A DNA stretch of 64,000 bases, from contig NZ_FNET01000003.1 of the NCBI RefSeq assembly GCF_900100275.1, forward strand, positions 186,001 to 250,000. Direction: 5' to 3'. This stretch comes from Lentzea albidocapillata subsp. violacea (lineage in GTDB: Bacteria; Actinomycetota; Actinomycetes; Mycobacteriales; Pseudonocardiaceae). Position 1 is the first letter of the stretch, and every line of letters starts with the position of its first letter. Under the pieces are notes generated by a model that did no database searches, was not told the DNA's origin, and saw only the letters and a list, made by a program, of their open reading frames with translations. A program made the translations under genes and the position numbers. Positions 15,445 through 27,159 of this stretch are shown here, one piece after another.

Positions 15445-17208
15445 TCAGTCCTTCAGCTCACAGATCACGGTGCCCTGCGTGATCGGGTCGCCGGGCGCGG
15501 CCGCGAGACCCGTCACCGTGCCGGCCTTGTGCGCCGTCACCGGGTTCTCCATCTTCATGGCCTCCAGCACCACGATCAGCTCGCCCGCCTCGACGATCTG
15601 CCCGTCCTCGACGGCCACCTTCACGATCGTGCCCTGCATCGGCGCCGCCACCGCGTCACCCGACACGGCCGCGCCGCTGCCACCCGCGCGCTTCGACTTC
15701 GGCTTCTTCGCGGCGGCAGCAGGCCGTGAACCGACGGCGAGATCGCCCGGCAGCGACACCTCCAGGCGACGCCCGCCGACCTCGACGACGACGGTCTGGC
15801 GCGGCGTCTCCTCGTCCGCAGTCTCGAAAGCGCCCGCGAACGGTGCGATCTGGTTGTCGAACTCCGTCTCGATCCACCGCGTGTGGACGGTGAAGCCCTC
15901 GGGCTTCTCGGCGGTGAACGCCGCGTCGCGCACGATCACGCGGTGGAACGGCAGCACCGTCGCCATGCCCTCGACGACCATCTCGTCCAGCGCGCGCCGG
16001 GCGCGGGCCAGGGCCTCTTCGCGGGTCTCGCCGGTCACGATCAGCTTGGCCAGCAACGAGTCGAACTGCCCGCCGATCACCGAACCCGACTCGACACCGG
16101 CGTCAACGCGGACACCGGGGCCGGACGGCGCGACGAACGTCGTGACGGTGCCGGGCGCGGGCAGGAAGCCGCGGCCGGCGTCCTCGCCGTTGATGCGGAA
16201 CTCGATCGAGTGCGCGCGGGGCGCCGGGTCCTCGGTATAACGCAGCTTCTCGCCGGCGGCGATGCGGAACTGCTCGCGCACCAGGTCGAGGCCCGTCGTC
16301 TCCTCCGACACCGGGTGTTCGACCTGCAGGCGCGTGTTGACCTCCAGGAACGAGATCGACCCGTCCATGCCGACGAGGTACTCGACGGTGCCGGCGCCGT
16401 GGTAGCCCGCCTCGAGGCAGATCGCGCGGGCCGACGAGTGGATCGTGGCGCGCTGCTCGTCGGTCAGGAACGGCGCGGGCGCCTCCTCGACGAGCTTCTG
16501 GTGGCGGCGCTGCAACGAGCAGTCGCGGGTGCCGACGACGATCACGTTGCCGTGGGTGTCGGCGAGAACCTGCGCTTCGACGTGGCGCGGCTTGTCCAGG
16601 TAGCGCTCGACGAAGCACTCGCCGCGGCCGAACGCCGTGACGGCCTCGCGGACCGCGGAGTCGAACAGCTCGGGGATCTCTTCGAGGGTGCGCGCGACCT
16701 TGAGGCCACGGCCGCCGCCGCCGAACGCCGCCTTGATCGCGACCGGCAGCCCGTGCTCGGAGGCGAACGCGATGATCTCGTCCGGCCCGTTGACCGGGTC
16801 CTTGGTGCCGGGCACCAGCGGCGCGCCCGCGCGCATCGCGATGTGCCGTGCCGTCACCTTGTCGCCGAGGTCGCGGATCGCCTGCGGGGTCGGGCCGATC
16901 CACACCAGCCCGGCGTCGAGCACGGCCTGCGCGAACTCGGCGTTCTCGGACAGGAAGCCGTAGCCGGGGTGCACGGAGTCGGCACCGGACTGGGCGGCGG
17001 CCGCCAGCACCTTCTCGAACGACAGGTAGCTCTCACCGGGGGTGTTGCCACCCAGCGCGAACGCCTCGTCGGCGAGCCGCACGAACGGTGCGTCGCGGTC
17101 GGGATCGGCGTAGACGGCGACGCTCGTCAGACCGGCGTCACGGCAGGCGCGGATGACCCGGACGGCGATCTCACCGCGGTTCGCGATGAGGACCTTGCGC
17201 AGCGACAC
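15445..17208 (-). CDS. accA3: Biotin carboxylase/BCCP alpha subunit of acyl-CoA carboxylase
   Basis: 587 residues. Residues 1-450 are the biotin carboxylase module ([23 protein letters not shown]-grasp [23 protein letters not shown]), followed by a linker and a C-terminal biotinyl domain with the biotin-accepting [10 protein letters not shown]. It carboxylates its own biotin with ATP and bicarbonate; the carboxyl group is passed to acetyl- or propionyl-CoA by the beta subunit (22122-23768). GTG 17208 has an AGGAGGT ribosome site. Matches AccA3 of mycobacteria in architecture and in neighbourhood. Confidence 0.95.
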   Translation of the reverse strand: MSLRKVLIANRGEIAVRVIRACRDAGLTSVAVYADPDRDAPFVRLADEAFALGGNTPGESYLSFEKVLAAAAQSGADSVHPGYGFLSENAEFAQAVLDAGLVWIGPTPQAIRDLGDKVTARHIAMRAGAPLVPGTKDPVNGPDEIIAFASEHGLPVAIKAAFGGGGRGLKVARTLEEIPELFDSAVREAVTAFGRGECFVERYLDKPRHVEAQVLADTHGNVIVVGTRDCSLQRRHQKLVEEAPAPFLTDEQRATIHSSARAICLEAGYHGAGTVEYLVGMDGSISFLEVNTRLQVEHPVSEETTGLDLVREQFRIAAGEKLRYTEDPAPRAHSIEFRINGEDAGRGFLPAPGTVTTFVAPSGPGVRVDAGVESGSVIGGQFDSLLAKLIVTGETREEALARARRALDEMVVEGMATVLPFHRVIVRDAAFTAEKPEGFTVHTRWIETEFDNQIAPFAGAFETADEETPRQTVVVEVGGRRLEVSLPGDLAVGSRPAAAAKKPKSKRAGGSGAAVSGDAVAAPMQGTIVKVAVEDGQIVEAGELIVVLEAMKMENPVTAHKAGTVTGLAAAPGDPITQGTVICELKD

Positions 17209-17342
17209 GGCGTCGTACCTCCTGCTGGACCGGTTAATTACGGCTCTGGCTGGTGCCGCAGTCTACGGAAATCAGTGAACTCCGAGAGGGAGAGACGCCT
17301 CACTTCACACCCATCGTGAGCCCATCGAGCACAATCTGCGAT

Positions 17343-17999
17343 GTGGGTGGAACCAGGTCCGTGCAGGTGGTCGCCGTCGTTGCCGCCGTGGTCTTCGCAG
17401 CGGGGCTGGTGTTCGCCTATTTCCAGAGGCCTGACAACACCGATTCAGGTCAGTCCGGCATCGATCCCGGAATGCGCTGCGGTACCACCGTCTGCCAGGT
17501 CGTCATCGGCAGATCGGTCGGCGGGGACCTCGTCGAGCTGCTCTCCGGAACAGGCGGCGGGCGGATCAGGGTGACCGGCGAGTCGGGTCCGTTCGTCTTC
17601 GAGATGACCATCGCCGAGTCCGGCGCGACGGTGAACGACAAGTCGTTGCTGTGCTCGGAGGCGACCATCAGCGTGTGCCTCGTGCGCGGCGAGCAGAACG
17701 GCAAGGCGCTCGGCGAGGTGTTGATCCGCAAGGACGGCACGTGGTCGCGCGCGCAGGCCGCCTATCTCTCCAGTGCCGGATACCTCGGGCTGCACGACGT
17801 CAATGACGACGGCACGGCGGACGTCGTCTCGGCCCAGCGCGGCTGCGACGGTCAGTGCAACGACTCGTTCGTGCAGGTGTTCTCGGCGCTCGGGCCGATC
17901 ATCGGCTGTACGACGCCGGCGCCGGCACGGGAGCAGCTCGCTGGCTGGCCCGCACCGGCGCCGAAGTTGTCGCAGTTGCGCCCCTGCGCAAACGGCTAG
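17343..17999 (+). CDS. Membrane-anchored hypothetical protein with DxNDDG motif
   Basis: 218 residues from GTG 17343. One N-terminal membrane segment (VVAVVAAVVFAAGLVFAYF) anchors an extracellular domain with several Cys (RCGTTVC, LLCSEA, GCDGQC) and HDVNDDGTADVV, which resembles a calcium-binding FG-GAP/EF-loop. No known family could be named. CACAAT seven bases before the GTG fits a leaderless start. Its stop lies four bases from that of the convergent symporter gene. Confidence 0.65.
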   Translation: MGGTRSVQVVAVVAAVVFAAGLVFAYFQRPDNTDSGQSGIDPGMRCGTTVCQVVIGRSVGGDLVELLSGTGGGRIRVTGESGPFVFEMTIAESGATVNDKSLLCSEATISVCLVRGEQNGKALGEVLIRKDGTWSRAQAAYLSSAGYLGLHDVNDDGTADVVSAQRGCDGQCNDSFVQVFSALGPIIGCTTPAPAREQLAGWPAPAPKLSQLRPCANG

Positions 18000-18003
18000 C
18001 GCA

Positions 18004-19290
18004 CTAGGCGTTGACGAGGTCCTTCTCGGCCGAAGCCGCAGGCTCCTCGATCAGGTTCTCGCTGCGCGCCACCAGCACCGGCACGGTGATCTGACCGGCC
18101 ACGTTGGTCGCGGTGCGCATCATGTCGAGGATCGGGTCGATCGCGTAGACCACGGCCACACCGGTCGCGATCACGGCGGGCGGCAGGCCGATGACGCTCA
18201 GGGTCAGCGTGAGCATCGTGTACCAGCCGGTCGTCCCTGCCGTGGCCAGCGCGCCGAACACGGCGACGAGCACGATGCCGACGTACTGCCACACCGAGAG
18301 CTGGATGCCGAACATGTTCGCGATGAAGATCGTCGCGACGGCCGGGTAGACCGCGGCGCATCCGTCCATCTTGGTCGTGGTGCCCAGCGGCACGGCGAAG
18401 TTCGCGTACTCGTTCGGCACGCCGAGGTCCGCCGCGGCCTTGCGGGACAACGGAAGCGTGGCTCCCGAGGAGCGCGACACGAACGCGAACTGCAGTGCCG
18501 TGCCCGCCTTGCGGAAGAACTCGACCGGCGAGGTCTTGCCGACGAACTTCAGCAGGACCGGGTAGACGACGAACAGCACGAGCGCGGTACCGAGGTACAC
18601 GGCGAGGATCAGCGAGAACAGCGGCTGCACGAACGAGTTGCCGTAGGACGCCACGGCGTTGCCGATGAGGCCGAAGATGCCGATCGGGGCCAGCAGGATG
18701 ATCCAGCCGACGACTTTCTGGACGATCTCGAAGAACGACTTCACCAGGTTCGTGAACGGCGCCGCCCTGTCACCGAGCGCGTAGGCGGCGAAGCCGACCA
18801 GCACCGCGACGAACACGACCTGCAGCACCTCGCCCTCGGTGAACGCGCTGAAGATGTTGGTGGGCACCAGGTTGTCGAGCAGCGTCTGCCACGAGCCGGA
18901 CGCGCGCTTGGCGAGTTTGTCGACGGCACCCGCGGCGGGTTCGATCTGCAGGCCCGCGCCGGGCTTGAGGACCGTGGCGACCGCGATGCCGATCAGCACC
19001 GCGACGAACGACGTGATGGCGAACCACAGGAACGTCTTGCCGCCGAGGCGGGCGGCGGTGCGGCCGCCGCCGAGGTTCCGCAGCGACGCGATGCCGACGA
19101 CGATCGCGGTGAACACCAGCGGGATCACGGTCAGCTGCAGCAGCGCGGTGAAGGTGGAGCCGATCTTGGCGAGGACGGGCGCGAGCCACGTGCCCTTGCC
19201 GAGCCAGCCGGCGAGCGCGCCGAGCACGAGCGCGCCTAGGACGGTGAAGCCGAAGACCTTGGGCTTGCGGTATGTCTGGACGAACGACAC
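18004..19290 (-). CDS. Dicarboxylate/amino acid:cation symporter (DAACS family)
   Basis: 428 residues with about eight membrane segments and two re-entrant loops. Family signatures include LLQLTVIPLVFTAIVVGIASL near 50, the serine-rich RSSGATLPLSRKAA, and MDGCAAVYPAVATIFIANMFG (the MDGxA motif). Transports glutamate, aspartate or C4-dicarboxylates with protons or sodium; the substrate is not predictable here. Starts at GTG 19290 with AGGAGA upstream. A 24-bp perfect palindrome lies 125 bases upstream. Confidence 0.92.
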   Translation of the reverse strand: MSFVQTYRKPKVFGFTVLGALVLGALAGWLGKGTWLAPVLAKIGSTFTALLQLTVIPLVFTAIVVGIASLRNLGGGRTAARLGGKTFLWFAITSFVAVLIGIAVATVLKPGAGLQIEPAAGAVDKLAKRASGSWQTLLDNLVPTNIFSAFTEGEVLQVVFVAVLVGFAAYALGDRAAPFTNLVKSFFEIVQKVVGWIILLAPIGIFGLIGNAVASYGNSFVQPLFSLILAVYLGTALVLFVVYPVLLKFVGKTSPVEFFRKAGTALQFAFVSRSSGATLPLSRKAAADLGVPNEYANFAVPLGTTTKMDGCAAVYPAVATIFIANMFGIQLSVWQYVGIVLVAVFGALATAGTTGWYTMLTLTLSVIGLPPAVIATGVAVVYAIDPILDMMRTATNVAGQITVPVLVARSENLIEEPAASAEKDLVNA

Positions 19291-19414
19291 TGGAACATCT
19301 CCTGGGCAGGGATGAGCGAAACGGGGCGTCGGGAGCGGTTAGCTCCGACAGCCCGTGCTCGTCCTGCGTGCCAGGTCGATGTGCCTGCGACGCGTCAAGT
19401 ACTCGTTCACCGAT

Positions 19415-19438
19415 GCCCTCAACGCCGGCGTTGAGGGC
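19415..19438. promoter_or_regulatory. 24-bp perfect palindrome upstream of the DAACS symporter
   Basis: GCCCTCAACGCC and its exact complement meet without a spacer (12-bp half-sites). It lies between the stop of maf and the start of the symporter gene, both on the minus strand. With no loop it suits a dimeric regulator better than a terminator hairpin, though a terminator for maf is not excluded. Confidence 0.5.
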
Positions 19439-19471
19439 GGTCTTCCCCGATTGGGTGAACTGTGACCAGGA

Positions 19472-20071
19472 CTACCAGAGGGTGGACACGGGAACGCCCA
19501 CCTGGCCGAGCAGCCTGCGGGTGAGCGGCAGGCTGATGCCGATCACGGACGTGTGGTCGCCGTCGATGCCGTCGATGAACCAGCCGCCGCGCCCGTCGAT
19601 CGTGAAGCCACCGGCGACGTGCAACGGCTCACCCGTCGCGATGTAGGCCTCCAGCTCCTCCTCCGACGGCGTGCCGAACCGCACGGTCGTCGACTCGGCG
19701 GCCGAGGCACGGCCGGTCACGGCGCCTCCGGAGACCCGCAGCACGGTGTGCCCGGTGATCAGCACGCCGCTCTTGCCCGCCACCCGCTGCCACCGCTCGC
19801 GCGCGACCTCGGGCGTGCCGGGCTTGCCTGCGAGCTCGCCCTCGAACAGCAGCATCGAGTCGCAGCCGACGACCACGCACTCGTCGTCGTGCTCGATCGC
19901 CTCGGCCTTGGCCGCGGACAGCGCGACGACGGTCTCCTCCGGCGTCGGGTTGTCGAGCGACTCGACCAACGCGTCCTCGTCGACACCGGAGACCCGGACC
20001 ACGGGTTCGATGCCCGCGGACCGCAGGACACTAAGACGGGCGGGTGACTGGGAGGCCAGGATCAGACGCAC
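19472..20071 (-). CDS. maf: Maf family nucleoside triphosphate pyrophosphatase
   Basis: 199 residues. LASQSPARLSVLRSAG at the N-terminus, the acidic loop GVDEDA and the downstream VVGCDSMLLFEGELAGKP mark the Maf/HAM1-like fold. Hydrolyses non-canonical or canonical NTPs to NMP and pyrophosphate; linked to septum regulation in other bacteria. ATG 20071 lies within the end of the upstream MFS gene (41-base overlap). The maf gene also lies in the acc block in M. tuberculosis. Confidence 0.93.
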   Translation of the reverse strand: MRLILASQSPARLSVLRSAGIEPVVRVSGVDEDALVESLDNPTPEETVVALSAAKAEAIEHDDECVVVGCDSMLLFEGELAGKPGTPEVARERWQRVAGKSGVLITGHTVLRVSGGAVTGRASAAESTTVRFGTPSEEELEAYIATGEPLHVAGGFTIDGRGGWFIDGIDGDHTSVIGISLPLTRRLLGQVGVPVSTLW

Positions 20072-21440
20072 GCGCCGAGTCTGTCACGCCCGGCGCGGCG
20101 ACCCGGCGGAAGGCGAACGCGGCGGCGATGCCGACCGCAAGCACTCCCAGCAGCAGGTAGAACGCCGCCCGCACGGCCGAGGTGAAGTCGCCGGTGGCCG
20201 CCAGCACGACCTGGAGCACGGCCGCCGTCGCGGCGCTGCCCAGCACGTTCCCGAACTGCCGCGAGGTGTTGTAGATGCCGGAACCGGCACCGAGCAGCGA
20301 CCTGTCGAGCGTGCGTGTGGAGATGTTCGTCAGCGGCGAGAACACCAGCCCCATGCCGATGCCGAGGGCGACCATCGACGGCAGCAGCACCCACTGGGAC
20401 CCGTCACCGAGCAGGAACGTCATCGCCACGATGCCCAGCGCCATCAGGGCGAACCCGGTGATCGGCAGGTACTTGGCGTCGGCCCGGTTCGACAGCCGGC
20501 CCGCGAAGATCGCGACGACGCCGGACATCAGCGACGCCGGGGCCGTGACCAGGCCCGTCATCAGCGGGGACAGCTTCGGCACGGTCTGCAGGAACAGCGC
20601 CAGGGGTACGAACACCCCGGTCACGGTGATGCCGATGGCGATGTTCGCGACGTTGCCGAGCGAGAAGTTGCGGTTGCGGAAGATCCGCAGCGGCATCAGC
20701 GGCTCGGGGTTGCGCGAGGACGCCTGCCACAGCACGAACCCCGCGAGGGACAGCACCCCGGCGGCGATGATCTCGGTGATCGTGACGGGTCCGGCGACCC
20801 GGCCCCACCGGTAGTGCTCACCGTTCTGGATCCCGAACACCAGCAGGCCGAGCCCCAGGCAGCACAGCACGACGCCGAGCACGTCGAACTTCGGCGCGCG
20901 GTCCGGCCGCAGGTCGGGCACCCACAGGAACAGCAGCACCACCGCGAGCACACCGATCGGGAGGTTCACGAAGAAGATCCACTCCCAGCCCAGGTGCGTG
21001 ACCAGCACGCCGCCGAGCAACGGCCCGGAGACCGTCGCGAGCCCGGCGACCGAGCCCCACATGCCCAGGGCCGCACCCCGCTTGACCGGCGGGAACAGGT
21101 GCGTGATGAACGCCATCGTCTGCGGGGTCATGGCCGCGGCACCGAGGCCCTGGAACACCCTCGCGGTGATCAGCGCCTCCGCGCTCGTGGAGAGACCGCA
21201 GGCCAGCGACGCCCCGATGAACAGCACGAGCCCGATGCCGTAGAGCCGCTTGGGCCCGTACCGGTCGCCCAGCCGTCCGGTGAGCAGCAACGGCACCGCG
21301 AACGCGAGCAGGTAGGCGCTGACGACCCAGATGACGTCGTTCAGGGACGCGTTCAGGTCGGTGATCATCGACGGCAGCGCGACGTTGACGATGGTCGTGT
21401 CCAGCAGCGTCATGAAGAAGCCGATGCACAGCGCGTACAC
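20031..21440 (-). CDS. MFS multidrug transporter, DHA2 (EmrB/QacA) type
   Basis: 469 residues with about 14 membrane segments. Signature C-type motifs: FFMTLLDTTIVNVALPSM in TM1, the loop GRLGDRYGPKR between TM2 and TM3, and the export motif GPLLGGVLV. Exports drugs or lipophilic compounds by proton antiport. GTG 21440 is the first canonical start, but it leaves no N-terminal tail before TM1; an in-frame ATC at 21480-21482, eight bases after AGAGGT, may be the true start. The 3' end overlaps maf by 41 bases. Confidence 0.88.
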   Translation of the reverse strand: MYALCIGFFMTLLDTTIVNVALPSMITDLNASLNDVIWVVSAYLLAFAVPLLLTGRLGDRYGPKRLYGIGLVLFIGASLACGLSTSAEALITARVFQGLGAAAMTPQTMAFITHLFPPVKRGAALGMWGSVAGLATVSGPLLGGVLVTHLGWEWIFFVNLPIGVLAVVLLFLWVPDLRPDRAPKFDVLGVVLCCLGLGLLVFGIQNGEHYRWGRVAGPVTITEIIAAGVLSLAGFVLWQASSRNPEPLMPLRIFRNRNFSLGNVANIAIGITVTGVFVPLALFLQTVPKLSPLMTGLVTAPASLMSGVVAIFAGRLSNRADAKYLPITGFALMALGIVAMTFLLGDGSQWVLLPSMVALGIGMGLVFSPLTNISTRTLDRSLLGAGSGIYNTSRQFGNVLGSAATAAVLQVVLAATGDFTSAVRAAFYLLLGVLAVGIAAAFAFRRVAAPGVTDSARASDPGLPVTRPS

Positions 21441-21504
21441 GGTCCGCCAGTTCGCGCGGTCCGTTTGAGTAGTACTGCTGATGCGCGATCACCTCTTCGG
21501 TCGG

Positions 21505-21520
21505 CACTCTCGGAAGAGTG
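21505..21520. promoter_or_regulatory. Small dyad between the MFS gene and a divergent gene
   Basis: CACTCT-CGGA-AGAGTG is a 6-bp inverted repeat that includes the GTG start of the divergent small membrane protein gene. CACTCT is also spaced seven bases before that GTG, like the leaderless -10 boxes nearby. Confidence 0.3.
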
Positions 21521-21907
21521 AAGCGCTGGGTGCTTGTCCTCACCGAACGCGGCTCCGATCGCGAAGGCAAGCGCAGACGGATCGCGGCACTGCTCGTCGT
21601 GCTCGGCGGGCTCATCGGATCATTCGGCGTTGGAAGCGTGCTCGCGAGTGACCCGATCGGCTATGGAGTGCCCATTTGGCCGTTCGCCGACACCGCCGAT
21701 CGCGCGGAGCACGCGCTGCTGACGCAGATCGTGCCCGCCGTGCGCGCCAACCTGCCGCTCGACCACGCCGGTGTACAGGTGCTGCGCCGGACCAACGCCT
21801 ACGGCAGCGCGTTCTGGACGTTGCGGCTGGAGGTCGACGGCGAGACCCGCTGTCGCGAGGTCGCCGTCGGCCTGAACGTGACCAGCCGCCGAGTCGAGTG
21901 TTCCTAG
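21518..21907 (+). CDS. Small hypothetical membrane-anchored protein
   Basis: 129 residues from GTG 21518. After a basic N-terminus there is one membrane segment (IAALLVVLGGLIGSFGVGSVLA), then an extracytoplasmic domain of about 85 residues ending with VTSRRVECS and containing two Cys. No family recognised. Codon bias fits a real gene. Divergent from the MFS transporter and overlapping the end of the convergent accE by four bases. Confidence 0.55.
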   Translation: MKRWVLVLTERGSDREGKRRRIAALLVVLGGLIGSFGVGSVLASDPIGYGVPIWPFADTADRAEHALLTQIVPAVRANLPLDHAGVQVLRRTNAYGSAFWTLRLEVDGETRCREVAVGLNVTSRRVECS

Positions 21908-22121
21908 CCGGGGAAACCGGAGGCGCGCCAGGCACCCGGTCCGTGCTGCAACGGCCGGCGGACCCGGCGAGCCGGGTTCGCCCACTCCGAGCGTGGTGCA
22001 GGCTTGTCCTCGGCGGGCGCGGCCGAAGCCAGCCCCGCGATGACCGCGGTCAGCGCGGCCAACTGGTAGTCGTCCGGCGCGCCCTTGACGACCTTGAGCA
22101 GCGGCTTCTCCTCCGGCGCGG

Positions 22122-22125
<4 letters not shown>
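21904..22125 (-). CDS. accE: Acyl-CoA carboxylase epsilon subunit
   Basis: 73 residues. The N-terminal [24 protein letters not shown] and the central SEWANPARR segment are the hallmarks of the actinobacterial AccE family. The subunit stabilises and activates the alpha-beta carboxylase complex. GTG 22125 overlaps the accD stop (GTGA), so it is translationally coupled to the beta subunit. Confidence 0.9.
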
Positions 22126-23768
<1,643 letters not shown>

Positions 23769-23776
23769 GGGCTCGC

Positions 23777-23782
23777 AGCCTA
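23777..23782 (-). promoter_or_regulatory. Predicted -10 box of a leaderless promoter (accD5)
   Basis: TAGGCT on the minus strand is followed by eight bases and ATG 23768, with no Shine-Dalgarno sequence. Confidence 0.55.
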
Positions 23783-23873
23783 ACGAGACCATTGCTGAAC
23801 TGCCCCGTGCAGTTGTCCAGGTCACGGCAACCTGTCGGCAATCTCCGATCGCACGTACCCTCTTCCGTTCCCA

Positions 23874-23879
23874 TAACCT
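23874..23879 (+). promoter_or_regulatory. Predicted -10 box of a leaderless promoter (birA)
   Basis: TAACCT is followed by six bases and ATG 23886; no ribosome site is visible. Confidence 0.55.
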
Positions 23880-23885
23880 GACGCG

Positions 23886-24689
23886 ATGACCATCGCACTC
23901 GACGCCGAAGAGCTGCGCTCACGGCTCGTCGCACCCAACGGCCCGTACGCCGCTCTCGACGTCGTCGAGACCACGGCGTCCACCAACGCGGACCTGGCCG
24001 CCTCCGGCGCCGCGGACCGCACCGTGCTGATCGCGCTGGAGCAGAGCGCGGGACAGGGCCGGCGCGGACGCAGCTGGTCGTCGCCCGCGGGCGGCCTCTA
24101 CGTCAGCGTGCTGTTCCGCCCGGCCGGTGTGCCCGCCGAGCGGCTGCCGTGGCTGAACCTGATCGCCGGGCTGGCCCTGGTGCGCGTCGCCCAGTCGGCC
24201 GGTGTCGAGGCGACGTTGAAGTGGCCGAACGACCTGCTGCTCGGTTCCGGGCCGGGCAAGGGCGCGGGGATCCTGTCCGAGATCACCGCCGACGGCTCGG
24301 TCGTGGTCGGCATCGGCCTGAACGTGGCGAAGCTGCCGTCCGACGTCCAGCCCGCACCCGGTGGGCTCGCGCCGACGTCGCTGGAGGACCTGGGCGCCGC
24401 GGAGCTCGACCGCGGCGAGCTCGCGTTCCGGCTCCTGGTCGAGCTGGCCGGGCTGGAAGGCGTGTGGCGCAAGAACGGCGGCGACGCGGTCGAGTCCGGC
24501 GTGCTGGAGGAGTACGAGGAGCACTCGTCGACCGTGGGGTCGCAGGTTCGAGTCGAACTCTCGGCCGGTGTCGAGCTTCTCGGCGTGGCGCAGCGCATCG
24601 AGGCCGACGGCACGCTGGTCGTGCGCGGCGCCGACGGGGTGGAGCACGGCGTGTCCGCTGGTGACGTGGTGCATTTGCGCCCGGCGTAG
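23886..24689 (+). CDS. birA: Biotin-[acetyl-CoA carboxylase] ligase
   Basis: 267 residues, cytoplasmic. Activates biotin as biotinyl-AMP and attaches it to the lysine of AccA-type carriers. The biotin-binding TASTNADL, the adenylate loop [24 protein letters not shown] and the C-terminal SH3-like domain are visible. There is no N-terminal helix-turn-helix, so it is a monofunctional ligase rather than a repressor. Divergent from accD5; the substrate carrier is probably AccA at 15445-17208. Confidence 0.94.
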   Translation: MTIALDAEELRSRLVAPNGPYAALDVVETTASTNADLAASGAADRTVLIALEQSAGQGRRGRSWSSPAGGLYVSVLFRPAGVPAERLPWLNLIAGLALVRVAQSAGVEATLKWPNDLLLGSGPGKGAGILSEITADGSVVVGIGLNVAKLPSDVQPAPGGLAPTSLEDLGAAELDRGELAFRLLVELAGLEGVWRKNGGDAVESGVLEEYEEHSSTVGSQVRVELSAGVELLGVAQRIEADGTLVVRGADGVEHGVSAGDVVHLRPA

Positions 24690-24690
24690 T

Positions 24691-24696
24691 TAGGGT
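24691..24696 (+). promoter_or_regulatory. Predicted -10 box of a leaderless promoter (PH-domain gene)
   Basis: TAGGGT directly follows the birA stop and is separated by six bases from ATG 24703. Confidence 0.5.
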
Positions 24697-24702
24697 TGCT
24701 CC

Positions 24703-25213
24703 ATGGCCTATCCCGACGACCTGCTCAGCTCCGGCGAGCACGTCGTGATCCACAAGCACCCCCACTGGAAGATGCTGATCTTCCCGGTGTTCTGGCTGCT
24801 GGTGGTGGTCGCGCTCGGCACCTATCTCGCCGGGCTCCTCGGCGACCAGTCGTGGGCCACGATCGTGTGGATCGTGCTGGCCGTGGTCGGTGCCGTGCTG
24901 ATCCTGTGGCTGACGGTGGCGCCGGTGGTGCGCTGGCGGACGACGCACTTCATCATCACGTCGGACCGCGTGATGTACCGCGAGGGCGTGTTCAAGCGCA
25001 CAGGCCTCGACATCCCTTTGGCTCGTGTGAACAGCGTCCGCTTCCAGCACAGTTTCCTGGACCGCCTGCTCGGCTGCGGCACCCTGATCATCGAGTCGGC
25101 CTCGGACGAGCCGCTCGAGTTCGACGACATCCCGTCCGTGGAGAAGGTGCACACGATGTTGTACCGAGAGGTCAACGACAACCCCGATGACGACTTCCAC
25201 CCCGGGACCGTCG

Positions 25214-25227
<14 letters not shown>
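24703..25227 (+). CDS. PH (bPH2) domain membrane protein
   Basis: 174 residues. Two membrane segments (LIFPVFWLLVVVALGTYLA and IVWIVLAVVGAVLILWL) precede a bacterial pleckstrin-homology domain (TTHFIITSDRVMYREGVFKR...DIPLARVNSV...GCGTLIIESA). Equivalent to Rv3278c in M. tuberculosis, where it also follows birA. Function unknown, presumably membrane scaffolding. Confidence 0.87.
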
Positions 25228-26143
<916 letters not shown>

Positions 26144-26144
26144 T

Positions 26145-26582
26145 TCAGCCGCGTGCGGTGAACATGCCCGTGGCGATGAACCGGTAGACCAGTTCGTCGC
26201 CACGCTTCGCCCTGCCCTCGAACTCCACCAGGCCGAGTTCCGGCCGCTTCTTCGAGCGTCGTGCGGTGAGCACCTCGGCTTCGAAGGTGAGCCTGTCGCC
26301 GGGGTAGACCGGGGCGAGCCACGAGAGTTCACGGCCGCCCGGCGAGCCCTGTGAGGTGGAGTCGGCCAACACCTCGTCCACCCAGCGGCGCATCCAGAGC
26401 GAGGCCGTGTACCAGCCGGAGGCGGACAAACCGCCGAAAATCGAGTTCTTGCCCGCTTCCTCGTCCAGGTGGAACGGTTGCGGGTCGAACTTCTTCGCGA
26501 AGTCCAGCATGTCGTCCCGGTCGACGATGACCTCGCCAAGCGGGATGATGCGGCCTGCGGGCAGATCCTCGAAGGCGATCAT
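26145..26582 (-). CDS. MaoC-like dehydratase (hotdog fold)
   Basis: 145 residues. The hotdog/MaoC features are FDPQPFHLDEEAGKNSIFGGL, with the catalytic Asp/His pair, and the later YPGDRLTFEAEVL. Members hydrate enoyl-CoA or act on related thioesters. ATG 26582 has a leaderless -10 box. Convergent with the HMG-CoA lyase gene, with the two stops adjacent. Confidence 0.88.
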   Translation of the reverse strand: MIAFEDLPAGRIIPLGEVIVDRDDMLDFAKKFDPQPFHLDEEAGKNSIFGGLSASGWYTASLWMRRWVDEVLADSTSQGSPGGRELSWLAPVYPGDRLTFEAEVLTARRSKKRPELGLVEFEGRAKRGDELVYRFIATGMFTARG

Positions 26583-26589
26583 CTCGTTG

Positions 26590-26595
26590 ATTCTA
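26590..26595 (-). promoter_or_regulatory. Predicted -10 box of a leaderless promoter (MaoC-like gene)
   Basis: TAGAAT on the minus strand is followed by seven bases and ATG 26582. Confidence 0.5.
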
Positions 26596-26673
26596 CGTAA
26601 CTGAATCCGCTGGGAACCGATCTAGGTGCGACGGCGTCCTAGGGCCCAGGGCTATGCGTGTGAGGGGGACTCG

Positions 26674-27159
26674 GTGGACGACCACCGTGCGCAGGTCGAT
26701 GAGTTGCTCGCTGACTACCGGCGTAGCCGCGAGCAGCTTGCTTCGGTGCAGCGCGAGCTGGCCGCTGTGTCCGGGCGGGCCTCCAGTCCTGACGGGACGG
26801 TCGAAGCGACCGTGGGGTCCGGCGGCAAGCTCGTGGGACTGGAGCTTTCCGAGTCGGCCTATCGCAGGCATCGGCCGGAGCAGCTGGCCGAGTTGATCGT
26901 GCGGACCGTGGCCGCGGCCGCGGCCAGTGCTGCCGAGGACACATATCAGACGTTGAGTGCTGTGTTGCCCGCTTCCACGGATCCGGCCGCGCTGGTCGCC
27001 GGGACCGCCGACCTGTTGCCCTCGGAGTACGCGGTGGACGACACCGAGACCGTTGATCTCGGGCGCCGGCCCGTTCGCGGGCGCAGGGACGACGACGAGG
27101 ACAACGAGCAGCGGGAGAGCTGGCTCGACTCCGAGCTCATCGACAGGAGGGTCCGATGA
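26674..27159 (+). CDS. YbaB/EbfC family DNA-binding protein
   Basis: 161 residues from GTG 26674 (good GAGGGGG ribosome site). The coiled N-terminus (DELLADYRRSREQLASVQREL) and SPDGTVEATVGSGGKLVGLEL match the YbaB fold. The C-terminal tail is long, charged and probably disordered. In Pseudonocardiales such genes often head ESX-substrate operons, as here: the ATGA overlap with the WXG100 gene indicates an operon with the toxin genes. It may act as a local regulator. Confidence 0.83.
   Translation: MDDHRAQVDELLADYRRSREQLASVQRELAAVSGRASSPDGTVEATVGSGGKLVGLELSESAYRRHRPEQLAELIVRTVAAAAASAAEDTYQTLSAVLPASTDPAALVAGTADLLPSEYAVDDTETVDLGRRPVRGRRDDDEDNEQRESWLDSELIDRRVR

Noticed and set aside
24543-24560. 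GGTTCGAGTC-like T-loop suggesting a tRNA
   Set aside because: Lies within birA and no acceptor or anticodon stem can be drawn around it.
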